Source: JAAXHV01 sp965207165 (GTDB lineage: Bacteria; Pseudomonadota; Gammaproteobacteria; Eutrophobiales; Eutrophobiaceae). From it: 64,000 nucleotides of DNA. Below, piece after piece: positions 1-7,948 of this stretch (positions are counted from its first letter, which is position 1; each line of letters starts with the position of its first letter). The stretch spans positions 4,030,001 to 4,094,000 of the forward strand of contig OZ242265.1 of the NCBI GenBank assembly GCA_965207165.1, given 5' to 3'. The position numbers and the translations under genes are program-made. The notes below the pieces were generated by a model that did no database searches, had not been told where the DNA came from, and saw only the letters and a list, made by a program, of their open reading frames with translations.

Positions 1-2
1 AA

Positions 3-470
3 AACTTTGAGCGTGTCGTCAATATCAATCTTATCGCCCCGGTCTACTGGGCCATGGAAATGATTTCACGTATCGCGGAGGACAGGGCGCTGCGCGGGTT
101 GAAAAAGTGGCACCCCGACGAGCATGTGCAGGGGACCGTGATCTTTATCGGTTCCGTATCGTCCCAGGGGGTCAAGGGCCAGATCTCCTATGCATCCACC
201 AAGGCCGGACTGGAGGGCGCGGCGGCGACGCTGATGAAGGAAGCGATATATTACGGGGTTCGCTGCGGGGTGATCCATCCCGGCTATACCGACACCCCCA
301 TGGTGCGGGCGCTGGGTGATGAATATATTGAAAACAACGTCCTGCCGGATACGCAGATCAACAGGCTGATACGGCCGGACGAGATAGCCGATGCGATCTG
401 TTTCATGATTTCCAACTCGATCGTGTCCGGCCAGCTCTGGGCGGACGCCGGCTGGCATCCGTCGGCCTAG
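3..470 (+). CDS. Short-chain dehydrogenase/reductase (SDR), 5' end missing
   Basis: The reading frame is open from base 3, so the gene starts before the window. The visible 155 residues are the C-terminal two thirds of a classical SDR: an NVN-like strand (RVVNINLIAPV), a catalytic Ser region (IFIGSVSS), the Tyr-Lys pair in YASTKAG, and the post-catalytic HPGYTDTPM loop. The family reduces or oxidises carbonyl/hydroxyl substrates with NAD(P)H. The substrate cannot be read from sequence, and the Rossmann glycine motif lies outside the window. It converges on mlaA. The internal ATG at 54 is not a credible start because homology continues upstream of it. Confidence 0.85.
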   Translation, partial: NFERVVNINLIAPVYWAMEMISRIAEDRALRGLKKWHPDEHVQGTVIFIGSVSSQGVKGQISYASTKAGLEGAAATLMKEAIYYGVRCGVIHPGYTDTPMVRALGDEYIENNVLPDTQINRLIRPDEIADAICFMISNSIVSGQLWADAGWHPSA

Positions 471-506
471 GTCATCCCTGCCCCGCAGCGCGGGACGCGG
501 GACTGA

Positions 507-1283
507 TTATTCAATAACCAGCTTCGGCTCTTCCTCGAGTCCCAGGTCGAAGATGTCGTCGTAACCCTCTGAGGGCGGGTTGCCGTCATGGATGAGGTAC
601 CTGCGCTGTTGCAGGTACGCCTCCCGGGTAAACGAGTAGGGATCGATTGACGCTTCGTTCACGAACTCCGATGCCTCCAGCAGGTTTGCCCTGTCGTTGA
701 CCATGTTCAGGACGCTGACCGGCAACAGGTAAAGCGTAGCGATGTACGTGAACGGGTTGGTGAAATAGCTGCTGGCTACATCAGGACTGTTACGCGCAGT
801 GTACGGACCGAGGAATGGAATATACAGGTAAGCGCCCGGCTTGACCCCCCATACCGCCAGGGTCTGGCCCAGGTCCTCGTCATGCTCCTCCAGTCCCATA
901 TCCGTGGCCACGTCCATCAGACCGCCGAGACCGAGCGTCGAATTGACTACGAACCGGGTCAGGTCATTGATACCCTGGCCGAGCTTCCCCTGCAGGAACG
1001 AGTGGAGGATGACATTCAGGTATTCCAGGTTATCGAAGAAGTTGGCAATGCCGTCGCGCACCGGTTCCGGCGTTACTTTCACGTATTTTTTCGCGACAGG
1101 CGTCATGATATGCCGGTCCAGCGCATCGTTGAACTTGTAGAAGGAGCGGTTGTTCTCCTCGTAGGGGTCCGGGTTGATTTCCCCGTCAATGGTCTGGGTG
1201 CCGGCGCAGCCCGTGAGCAGGGCAACTGCCAGTAATACTGCAAGTAAAGAAACCGGACTGTTCGGTTTGTGTCTGTTATTCAT
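507..1283 (-). CDS. mlaA: MlaA (VacJ) family phospholipid-transport lipoprotein
   Basis: The 258-residue protein has a lipoprotein signal peptide with lipobox LLTGC near residue 26, then the VacJ/MlaA signature: NDPYEENNRSFYKFN-like start (here NPDPYEENNRSFYKFN), PVAKKY, RDGIANFFDNL, and the VNSTLGLGGLMDVA and GAYLYIPFLGP segments. MlaA is the outer-membrane component of the Mla pathway, which returns mislocalised phospholipids from the outer leaflet. It lies 42 bp downstream of the MlaC-like hpnM in the same minus-strand operon, so lipid-transport partners sit with hopanoid genes. The C-terminus ends in an acidic tail. The function is known for the family; the link to hopanoid trafficking is inference. 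Confidence 0.93.
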   Translation of the reverse strand: MNNRHKPNSPVSLLAVLLAVALLTGCAGTQTIDGEINPDPYEENNRSFYKFNDALDRHIMTPVAKKYVKVTPEPVRDGIANFFDNLEYLNVILHSFLQGKLGQGINDLTRFVVNSTLGLGGLMDVATDMGLEEHDEDLGQTLAVWGVKPGAYLYIPFLGPYTARNSPDVASSYFTNPFTYIATLYLLPVSVLNMVNDRANLLEASEFVNEASIDPYSFTREAYLQQRRYLIHDGNPPSEGYDDIFDLGLEEEPKLVIE

Positions 1284-1324
1284 GACTGCTGTTCCTCGTC
1301 AGCTTGTTAGTGGCATAGCACCAG

Positions 1325-2065
1325 TCAGTTACCTGTCTCCATCGCTTCAATTTTAAACAATATACCGTTTAAAAGTCCATTGTATCCTTTTTCCTTGATC
1401 ACGGCAGCATATTCAGCCCGTTTCAGCGACAAATCGTTCACTCCGTCGGCGCTGACACTGATAATATACCACTTTCCCTGTTTTTCATGCAGCAAGTAGT
1501 CCAGGGATACGGCATCATCGCCGGGCCGGCGCAGTTCGGTCCGGATCAGCATCCGGCCTCTCCTGGTGGTCTCCCGGGACGTTTCCAGGAACTCCTCGCC
1601 GCCGTAGCCGTCGAAGCGGGATGCATACGTGGCCGCACTGAAACGGCTGAACAGGTTGTTGAATTCCGTCTTCTGCGCCTCGTCAAGCCGGTTGCGGTAA
1701 CGGCCCAGGATAATGTCCGTGATCAGCGCTATATCGAAACAGTTGTTGATATACGGTTCAAGCTCCCGGTAACGCCCCTGGTATCCCAGTTCACCGGCCC
1801 GTTGCATGACGCCCAGCAGTTTTTTGTGAAAACCAGCGACGGTCATGCCCGGATCGCCCATTTCGCAGGCCCGGTCTGTTGCCCCCGTCCCGGCCGTCTC
1901 CCCGGCCGTGTCCGTCTCCCCGGCCGTGTCCGTTTCCCCGGCCGTGTCCGTCTCCCCGGTCGAGTCCGTCTCCCCGGCGTACGCCGGGATGGACAGTTGC
2001 ACGGCCCCGGACAGCAACAACGGCAGTAACGCATAAAACGGGCGGCGTAACAATACCATGTTCAT
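1325..2065 (-). CDS. hpnM: HpnM-like, MlaC/Ttg2D family periplasmic lipid-binding protein
   Basis: The start is taken at the ATG ending at 2065 because it overlaps the stop of hpnB by ATGA; a longer frame exists but has no support. The 246-residue protein has a signal peptide (LLPLLLSGAVQLSIPAYA), then a short low-complexity stretch of GETDTA hexapeptides, then an MlaC-type domain (GRYRNRLDEAQKTEF, YASRFDGYGGEEF, DYLLHEKQGKWYI). In the toluene-tolerance/MlaC family these proteins carry lipids across the periplasm. The hopanoid-cluster version is called HpnM, and the neighbours hpnH and hpnB favour that name. The hexapeptide repeat is odd and is encoded by 18-bp tandem units near 1890-1980. 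Confidence 0.8.
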   Translation of the reverse strand: MNMVLLRRPFYALLPLLLSGAVQLSIPAYAGETDSTGETDTAGETDTAGETDTAGETAGTGATDRACEMGDPGMTVAGFHKKLLGVMQRAGELGYQGRYRELEPYINNCFDIALITDIILGRYRNRLDEAQKTEFNNLFSRFSAATYASRFDGYGGEEFLETSRETTRRGRMLIRTELRRPGDDAVSLDYLLHEKQGKWYIISVSADGVNDLSLKRAEYAAVIKEKGYNGLLNGILFKIEAMETGN

Positions 2066-3195
2066 TCCACTTTGCCCGGTGCGCCGGCATAACTGCGCTG
2101 CTTCCAGGCCGCGCCGGCCCCGGTCCAGTAACGCCAGGCCGAAGTCCAGGTCATCAGCAGGTAGAGCGCGCCGGCAAGCGGCAACCCGGCACACCATAGC
2201 GGGTGGATGCCGTAGTAGCGCAGGGTGGGCATGAAACTCGCCACCATGAGGAACAGGGCGCCGGCGGCAAGCAGGCTGGTGGCCGCGCCGGCGCTGAACA
2301 GGCCGGCTACGGGCAGTACGAAGGCCGCCGTCATCAGGCTGCTGCACAGCAGCAGCAGGAGGATTGAATGGCGCAACTGGGTATACGCCGTCCTGGCTAC
2401 CATGTTCCAGATGTCCGCCAGCCCGTCATAACTGCGTTGGCTGAGGGCGGAGTGCGACAACCCTGTCCAGGTGGAATAGCCGGCATCCCTGAACTGCCGG
2501 GCCAGCGCACAATCATCAATCAGGCTGTCCCGTATTGCGCTGAAACCGCCTGCCTGCTGCAGTGAACTGTGGCGCAGCAGGATACAGCCGCCCGCCGCCG
2601 CGGCGACCGCTTTCGAGCCGTTGTTGGAAAGGTGAAACGGATAGAGCAGCTTGAAAAAGAACACGAATGCCGGCATCAGCAGCTTCTCCCAGAAGGAATC
2701 CATGCGCAGGAACGCGAGCAACGACACCAGGTGCAGGTCATGTTCCTGCATCCTGGCTTTCAGGGCGGATACGGTGCCGGGTTGCAGGCGAATATCGGCG
2801 TCCAGCAGCAGGACGTTGTCCGTCTTCACGAACGCCAGACCCTGGTGCAGGGCCCATAATTTGCCGCTCCAGCCGTGTTCCAGCGGGCGGCCGTCGATGA
2901 TTGTCAGGTTCTCCAGGTTAAGCTGTTCCGCTTCAGCCACGGTGGCGTCGGCGGATTGATCATCGACCAGGATGATGCGCAGGTTCCGGCCCTGGGCGGC
3001 GACGGACTGCAGGGTTGCGGCGATGACCGCGGCTTCATTGCGCGCCGGGATCAGTACCGTGACATCGGACAGGTCGGCGGTTTCGGTGGTTGTCGCTTCC
3101 AGTTTTTCCCGGATGCGCCAGGGTTGCCAGGGAAGGGATAGAATACCGGACCAGATTATGACTCCCGGTATGGCCAGCCACAGTGTATCCGTCAA
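2062..3195 (-). CDS. hpnB: Hopanoid-associated glycosyltransferase HpnB (GT2 type)
   Basis: The 377-residue protein is a membrane-anchored GT2-like enzyme: an N-terminal hydrophobic segment, the nucleotide-sugar fold (VTVLIPARNEA, ILVDDQSADAT), an acidic metal motif LLLDADI, a later SLIDDCALARQFRDAG motif, and a C-terminal group of transmembrane helices. This arrangement matches HpnB, a glycosyltransferase found in hopanoid clusters and thought to act on C35 hopanoid side chains. Its ATG overlaps the stop of hpnH, and its TGA overlaps the start of hpnM, so the three are translationally coupled. The acceptor and sugar donor cannot be inferred. Confidence 0.88.
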   Translation of the reverse strand: MTDTLWLAIPGVIIWSGILSLPWQPWRIREKLEATTTETADLSDVTVLIPARNEAAVIAATLQSVAAQGRNLRIILVDDQSADATVAEAEQLNLENLTIIDGRPLEHGWSGKLWALHQGLAFVKTDNVLLLDADIRLQPGTVSALKARMQEHDLHLVSLLAFLRMDSFWEKLLMPAFVFFFKLLYPFHLSNNGSKAVAAAAGGCILLRHSSLQQAGGFSAIRDSLIDDCALARQFRDAGYSTWTGLSHSALSQRSYDGLADIWNMVARTAYTQLRHSILLLLLCSSLMTAAFVLPVAGLFSAGAATSLLAAGALFLMVASFMPTLRYYGIHPLWCAGLPLAGALYLLMTWTSAWRYWTGAGAAWKQRSYAGAPGKVE

Positions 3196-4337
3196 GCGAC
3201 CTGTTTGTCCTGTCTTTCGTTGCGGGGGATTATCTTGACGGGCTTGACTTCGGCGACCAGCTTGGGTTTCGACAGGGTGTCGTCCTCACCGTACAGGACG
3301 GGCAGTTCAGGGGTCATGTCTCCGGATGTCCGGGGCCCGAGCACGGCTGCTTTCAGGGCTTTCCACGGGCGCTTGAGTGCGTCTTCAACGGCGGATGCCT
3401 CGTAACCGCTGTGTACCATGCAGTTGGCGCATTTCGGATTGCGTCCGTTGCCGTACCTGTCCCACTCCGTTTCTTCCATCAACGCCTGGAAGGTCGGCGC
3501 ATAACCTTCGCCCACCAGCAGGTAACAGGGTTTCTGCCAGCCGAAAACGTTCCTGGTCGGGTTGCCCCAGGGCGTGCACTGGTACTGCTGGTTGCCGGCG
3601 AGGAAATCCAGGTACAGGGATGACTGGTTGAAGCGCCACTGTTTTCCGACTCCGGATTTGAAAATGTCCCTGAACAACTGTTTGCTCTCCTTGCGTTTCA
3701 GGAATACGTCCTGGCGCGGCGCCCGTTCGTAACTGTACCCGGGGGATATGGTGACTCCTTCGACACCGAGCTCCATGGCCATGTCCATGAATTCCGCCAC
3801 TTCGCTGGCTTGTTCGCCCTGGAACAGGGTACAGTTGATCGTGACCCGGAAGCCCCTGCTCCTGGCCTCTTTAATCACCTCGACGCACTTGTCGAAAACG
3901 CCGGCGCGGCAGACCGAGGCGTCATGCCGGTCGCGGTTGCCGTCCAGGTGAATGGAAAAAGTGAGATAGGTCGAAGGCGAATAATCATCCATGCGCCGCT
4001 CAAGCAGCAGGGCATTGGTACACAGGTAGACATATTTCTTCCTGGCTACGAACCCCTGGACTATTTCCGGCATATCCTTGTGTATCAACGGCTCTCCGCC
4101 GGCAATTGAGACGACCGGGGCGCCGCACTCGTCAACGGCCTCCATGCACTCTTCATAGCTGAGGCGCTTGTCCAGTATCTCCTCGGGATAATCGATTTTG
4201 CCGCAACCGGAACAGGCGAGGTTGCAACGGAACAGGGGTTCCAGCATCAGCACCAGGGGAAACCGTTGTTCGCCGCGCAGCTTTTTTTCGAGAATGTACT
4301 TTGAGATGTGAAGTTGTTGAGTTAAGGGTACAGCCAT
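3192..4337 (-). CDS. hpnH: Adenosylhopane synthase HpnH (radical SAM)
   Basis: The 381-residue protein has the radical-SAM cluster motif CNLACSGC near residue 38 (CxxxCxxC), a SIAGGEP motif and an FSIHLDG strand, followed by a C-terminal region with further cysteines (CTPWGNPTRN, CANCMVHSG). HpnH joins the 5'-deoxyadenosyl radical to diploptene to give adenosylhopane, the first step towards extended C35 hopanoids. It is the first gene of the minus-strand operon and is divergent from dxs. The squalene-hopene cyclase gene is not in the window. Confidence 0.95.
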   Translation of the reverse strand: MAVPLTQQLHISKYILEKKLRGEQRFPLVLMLEPLFRCNLACSGCGKIDYPEEILDKRLSYEECMEAVDECGAPVVSIAGGEPLIHKDMPEIVQGFVARKKYVYLCTNALLLERRMDDYSPSTYLTFSIHLDGNRDRHDASVCRAGVFDKCVEVIKEARSRGFRVTINCTLFQGEQASEVAEFMDMAMELGVEGVTISPGYSYERAPRQDVFLKRKESKQLFRDIFKSGVGKQWRFNQSSLYLDFLAGNQQYQCTPWGNPTRNVFGWQKPCYLLVGEGYAPTFQALMEETEWDRYGNGRNPKCANCMVHSGYEASAVEDALKRPWKALKAAVLGPRTSGDMTPELPVLYGEDDTLSKPKLVAEVKPVKIIPRNERQDKQVA

Positions 4338-4486
4338 CTTCCAACCAGACCTTTTCAGATAATTATTAAAAATACAGCGCTTCAGCGGCCCGAAACGCTT
4401 TCGACCTGACAGAATACAGGACCCGCATGGAAATGTACAGTTGCATCATGCAATTCGGAGTTAACAGAATGGCTTCCGCCGGACAT

Positions 4487-4573
4487 TAATTTGGGACACC
4501 CATGAATTAACAAAAATTGTTAATTCATGGGTGTCCCAAATTAGGCTTCTTAATTCATGGGTGTCCCAAATTT
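4487..4573. repeat. Perfect 27-bp hairpin plus third partial copy
   Basis: Arms 4487-4513 and 4517-4543 are exact inverse complements separated by three bases. A third direct copy of the right arm (24 bp) lies at 4550-4573. The core is TTTGGGACACCCATGAATTAA. It sits in the hpnH-dxs divergent intergenic region (4338-4660), about 90 bp before dxs. It resembles mobile REP/MITE-type palindromes; a transcriptional role has not been shown. The remainder of 4338-4660 shows no gene. Confidence 0.8.
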
Positions 4574-4660
4574 ACTGATGGTAGGCGCGGGTGGTTGCAA
4601 GCGGGGGGATTTCTGCTTACAGTGACCAGTTTAAGACAGCAAGGATAATGAGAAAGGTAC

Positions 4661-6538
4661 ATGTCAGACATACTTGAGACGCCGGTATTGGACGGGATCG
4701 AATCCCCTGAAGATCTGAGGCGTCTTCCGGAAGATCAGCTGGAGCCGCTGGCGCAGGAAATGCGCGCCTTCCTGTTGCACTGGGCGAGCAGGAACAGCGG
4801 CCATTTCGCGGCCAGCCTGGGGGCCGTCGAACTGACCATCGCCCTGCATTATATCTATAACACCCCCGAGGACCGGCTGGTCTGGGACGTGGGACACCAG
4901 GCTTACGGGCACAAGATCCTGACCGGGCGCCGCGACAGGCTGCATACCATCAGGAAACACGACGGCCTGGCGCCTTTCCCGAAACGCGATGAGAGCCGTT
5001 ACGACACGTTCGGCGTGGGTCATTCGAGCACGTCCATCGGCGCCGCCCTGGGCATGGCCATTGCCGCGCGCAACAGCGGCAGCGACCGCAAGTGTGCCGC
5101 CATCATCGGTGACGGCGGGCTGACGGCGGGCATGGCGTTTGAGGCCTTGAACCATGCCGGCGACACCGGTGTTAACCTGCTGGTGATACTGAATGACAAT
5201 AACATGTCGATCTCGCCGAACGTCGGGGCCCTGGCCAACCGTTTCGCCGAGTTGCTTTCCGGCAAGTTTTATACCACGGTGCGGGAGCGGGGCCGGCAGG
5301 TCCTGTCGAAGGTGCCGGGCGCGCTGGAGATATCACGGCGCGCCGAGGAACATTTAAAAGGCATGATCGTGCCGGGGGTGTTGTTCGAGGAATTCGGTTT
5401 CAATTATATCGGCCCGGTGGACGGCCATCATTTACCGACCCTGCTCACCACCATCCGCAACATCAGCCAACTGGAAGGGCCGCAGTTCCTTCATATCATC
5501 ACCCGCAAGGGCAAGGGCTACGGACCGGCGGAGGAAGACCCGGTGAAATGGCATGCGGTAAGCAAACCGTTCGACCCGGAGACGGGCAAGGCATCAGCCC
5601 CGAAACCGGTGCAGCCTGCCAAGCCGACCTACAGCCAGGTATTCAGCGACTGGGTGTGCGACATGGCGGCGAGGGATGAGCGCCTGGTGGCGGTGACCCC
5701 GGCCATGCGCGAGGGGTCCGGCCTGGTGCGCTTCGAGCAGGAATACCCGGAGCGGTATTTTGACGTGGCCATCGCCGAGCAGCACAGTGTCACCGTTGCC
5801 GCGGGCATGGCCTGCGACGGCCTGAAACCGGTGGTTGCCATCTACTCGACCTTCCTGCAGCGGGCCTACGACCAGGTGGTCCATGACGTGGTGAACCAGA
5901 AGCTACCGGTGCTGTTCGCCATCGACCGGGCCGGCGTAGTCGGCGCCGACGGGCCCACCCATAACGGCTCCTATGATTTCAGTTTCCTGCGCTGCCTGCC
6001 GCACATGGTGGTGATGGCGCCGGCCGACGAGAACGAATGCCGGCAGATGTTGTATACGGGGTTTCTGCTGGACCAGCCGGCGGCGGTGCGTTACCCGCGC
6101 GGAGCAGGACCGGGAGCGGCGGTCGAGAAAGAGATGACGGCGTTGCCGCTGGGCAAGGGTGAGATACGCCGGCAGGGTAAAAAAATCGCGCTGCTGTCCT
6201 TCGGCAGCACCTTGAAGACTGCGCTTGAGGCCGCTGAGGACCTGGATGCGACCGTGGCCAACATGCGTTTTGTCAAACCGCTGGACGGGGGACTGGTCGC
6301 CGACCTGGCCGCGTCCCATGACCTGCTGGTCACGGTGGAGGAAAACGTGGTCCAGGGCGGGGCGGGGAGCGCGGTGAACGAGTACCTGGCCTCACAGGGT
6401 ATAACGCAACGGATCCGCAACTACGGCCTGCCCGACCGCCTGCTGCAGCACGGCTCGCAACAGGATATGCTGGAAGATGCGAAGCTAAACAGGGAGGGGT
6501 TGCTGGGGTTTATCAACAGCTCCATCATCCCTGCGTAA
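4661..6538 (+). CDS. dxs: 1-deoxy-D-xylulose-5-phosphate synthase
   Basis: The 625-residue protein condenses pyruvate and glyceraldehyde 3-phosphate, with thiamine diphosphate, to give DXP, the entry step of the MEP isoprenoid pathway. Visible family features are an N-terminal VWDVGHQAYGHKILTGR segment, HDGLAPFPKRDES, the TPP/Mg motif GDGGLTAGMAFEALN followed by NDNNMSISPN, the pyrimidine-domain IAEQHSV glutamate, and AIDRAGVVGADGPTHNG. The length is normal for Dxs. The start ATG follows GAAAGG with suitable spacing. It stands alone on the plus strand, divergent from hpnH. Its position fits a supply of isoprenoid precursor for hopanoids. Confidence 0.97.
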   Translation: MSDILETPVLDGIESPEDLRRLPEDQLEPLAQEMRAFLLHWASRNSGHFAASLGAVELTIALHYIYNTPEDRLVWDVGHQAYGHKILTGRRDRLHTIRKHDGLAPFPKRDESRYDTFGVGHSSTSIGAALGMAIAARNSGSDRKCAAIIGDGGLTAGMAFEALNHAGDTGVNLLVILNDNNMSISPNVGALANRFAELLSGKFYTTVRERGRQVLSKVPGALEISRRAEEHLKGMIVPGVLFEEFGFNYIGPVDGHHLPTLLTTIRNISQLEGPQFLHIITRKGKGYGPAEEDPVKWHAVSKPFDPETGKASAPKPVQPAKPTYSQVFSDWVCDMAARDERLVAVTPAMREGSGLVRFEQEYPERYFDVAIAEQHSVTVAAGMACDGLKPVVAIYSTFLQRAYDQVVHDVVNQKLPVLFAIDRAGVVGADGPTHNGSYDFSFLRCLPHMVVMAPADENECRQMLYTGFLLDQPAAVRYPRGAGPGAAVEKEMTALPLGKGEIRRQGKKIALLSFGSTLKTALEAAEDLDATVANMRFVKPLDGGLVADLAASHDLLVTVEENVVQGGAGSAVNEYLASQGITQRIRNYGLPDRLLQHGSQQDMLEDAKLNREGLLGFINSSIIPA

Positions 6539-6539
6539 G

Positions 6540-6660
6540 CTTGTCCCTGCGGAAGCAGGGACCAGGACCCAGTAAAAATAAAGTCGCCGTTCGGTCGAGA
6601 CGTTCTGAACTGGATTCCTGCTTTCGCAGGAACGACGAACGAAGCGATCAGGAACGACGG
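6540..6660. repeat. REP-like inverted repeats between dxs and aepY
   Basis: Two hairpins with the common CCTGC/GCAGG-type core lie between the convergent genes: GTCCCTGCGGAAGCAGGGAC at 6543-6562 and CCTGCTTTCGCAGG at about 6618-6631. Such elements are widespread dispersed palindromes in proteobacteria. Here they are also in the right place to act as a bidirectional terminator. Confidence 0.6.
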
Positions 6661-6667
6661 GTCAAGC

Positions 6668-7822
6668 TCATAATGACGGGGTATTGATATGCGCCTGCAA
6701 CCGGCGCAGGACGTGTTCCGGTGAGAGGTCGGGGCGGGGCAGGTCGCCGGGGATGCCCGGTTTGATTCTCAGGTGTGCGAAACGTGCGCCGTCCGCGTCC
6801 TTACGGGCATACAACTCCCTGATGACAGCCGGGTCGTTACCGTCCAGCGCCACGCCGTAGCCGCAGGCCGCGGCGATGTCCGCAAAGCCGACGTTGGCCG
6901 ACACGGTGGCCTGGCCCCCGGTGGACTCGTGGACGCCGTTGTCCAGTAATACATGCGCCAGGTTATTGCGGCCGTAGCTGCCGATGGTGGCGAAGTTGCC
7001 CATACGCATGAGACCGGCGCCGTCACCGTCGACGACGGTAACCTCCAGGTCCGGCCGGGCCAGGGAAACACCCAGGGCAAAGGAAGAGGCGCAACCCATT
7101 GAGCCGACCATGTAGAGCTGGTTGCAGCGGTCGGCAATGGCGAATAACTCCCGGCCGGTATACCCGGTCGTGCCGATCACGACTGAATTGTCCTCCGGCG
7201 TATGCCTGATTATCTCCCCCAGGGCCTGTTCCCTGGAGACGGCGCCGGCTACCCCGCCAAACCTGTCCCGCCGGCACACGGCATGAGACCTGGAAGGGAT
7301 CGACCCGGACCTCAACGGATGCGGCGCGACCGCGCCCCGGTTCATGAGCAACGCGTAAGGTTTGCTCTCTGCCGCCAGGTAGCTTGTTGCGCGTTCCAGC
7401 GCGGCACCGATGGCGTGTTCCTCCGCAGGGAAAGGCTCCCAGGGAATGTCCATCAGGTCGAACAGGTTGCCCGTAATCTTCCCCATCAATTCGTGTTGCG
7501 GTTCATCTCTCTCACCCGGCTGGCCGCGATGGGTAACGATGAGCAATACGGGAACGGCAAACGTATGCGCCAGCGACGTCAGCGGGTTGACCGCGTTGCC
7601 CAGGCCGGAATTCTGCATCATGACGATGGCGGACTGCCCGCCCAGGGTCAGCCCGGCGGCCGTGGCGACCGCATCCCCCTCATTTGCAGACGAAATGTAG
7701 GACAGTTGATCATCATTGATAACGTAATTAATGAACGGCGTCAGGTAGGAACACGGCACCCCGGTATACCAGGAAAACCCATGACCACGCGCAGCCTCAA
7801 TAAACGTTTCAGCGTTAATCAT
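6668..7822 (-). CDS. aepY: Phosphonopyruvate decarboxylase
   Basis: The 384-residue ThDP enzyme converts phosphonopyruvate to phosphonoacetaldehyde, which makes the unfavourable PEP mutase reaction run forwards. The N-terminus shows the family signature FSWYTGVPCSYLTPFIN and SSANEGDAVATAAG, including the ThDP-activating glutamate. The C-terminal half shows the ThDP/Mg motif VVDGDGAGLMRMGN, and LLDNGVHESTGGQ matches the family. Single-chain Ppd proteins are about 380 residues, so it is full length. It is the last gene of the phosphonate operon, separated from aepX by a 126-bp gap that contains a large inverted repeat. Confidence 0.93.
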   Translation of the reverse strand: MINAETFIEAARGHGFSWYTGVPCSYLTPFINYVINDDQLSYISSANEGDAVATAAGLTLGGQSAIVMMQNSGLGNAVNPLTSLAHTFAVPVLLIVTHRGQPGERDEPQHELMGKITGNLFDLMDIPWEPFPAEEHAIGAALERATSYLAAESKPYALLMNRGAVAPHPLRSGSIPSRSHAVCRRDRFGGVAGAVSREQALGEIIRHTPEDNSVVIGTTGYTGRELFAIADRCNQLYMVGSMGCASSFALGVSLARPDLEVTVVDGDGAGLMRMGNFATIGSYGRNNLAHVLLDNGVHESTGGQATVSANVGFADIAAACGYGVALDGNDPAVIRELYARKDADGARFAHLRIKPGIPGDLPRPDLSPEHVLRRLQAHINTPSL

Positions 7823-7835
7823 TTACTGTAGAGAA

Positions 7836-7934
7836 GGTCTGGATTGTCCTTTCAGGACTATCATCCGCAGGGACAGCGGATGTTAAGCGTACAAGGATGT
7901 ATTCACAGCGTGTCCTGAAAGGACAATCCAGACC
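7836..7934. repeat. 23-bp perfect inverted repeat with inner hairpin
   Basis: Arms 7836-7858 and 7912-7934 are exact inverse complements (core GGTCTGGATTGTCC). The loop contains a second smaller hairpin, CATCCGC/GCGGATG at about 7863-7882. It occupies nearly all of the aepX-aepY spacer. It could be a miniature mobile palindrome, or an mRNA structure that lowers or protects the distal aepY message. Confidence 0.75.
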
Positions 7935-7948
7935 GGGTTTCATCGTGA

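Noticed and set aside
66..458. Long minus-strand open frame opposite the SDR gene
   Set aside because: It is a GC-rich shadow frame; the plus strand has clear SDR motifs.
1880..1985. 18-bp tandem repeats as a satellite or CRISPR
   Set aside because: They encode the GETDTA hexapeptides inside hpnM.
2065..2347. N-terminal extension of hpnM to an upstream start
   Set aside because: It lies inside hpnB, and the ATGA overlap with signal peptide marks the true start.
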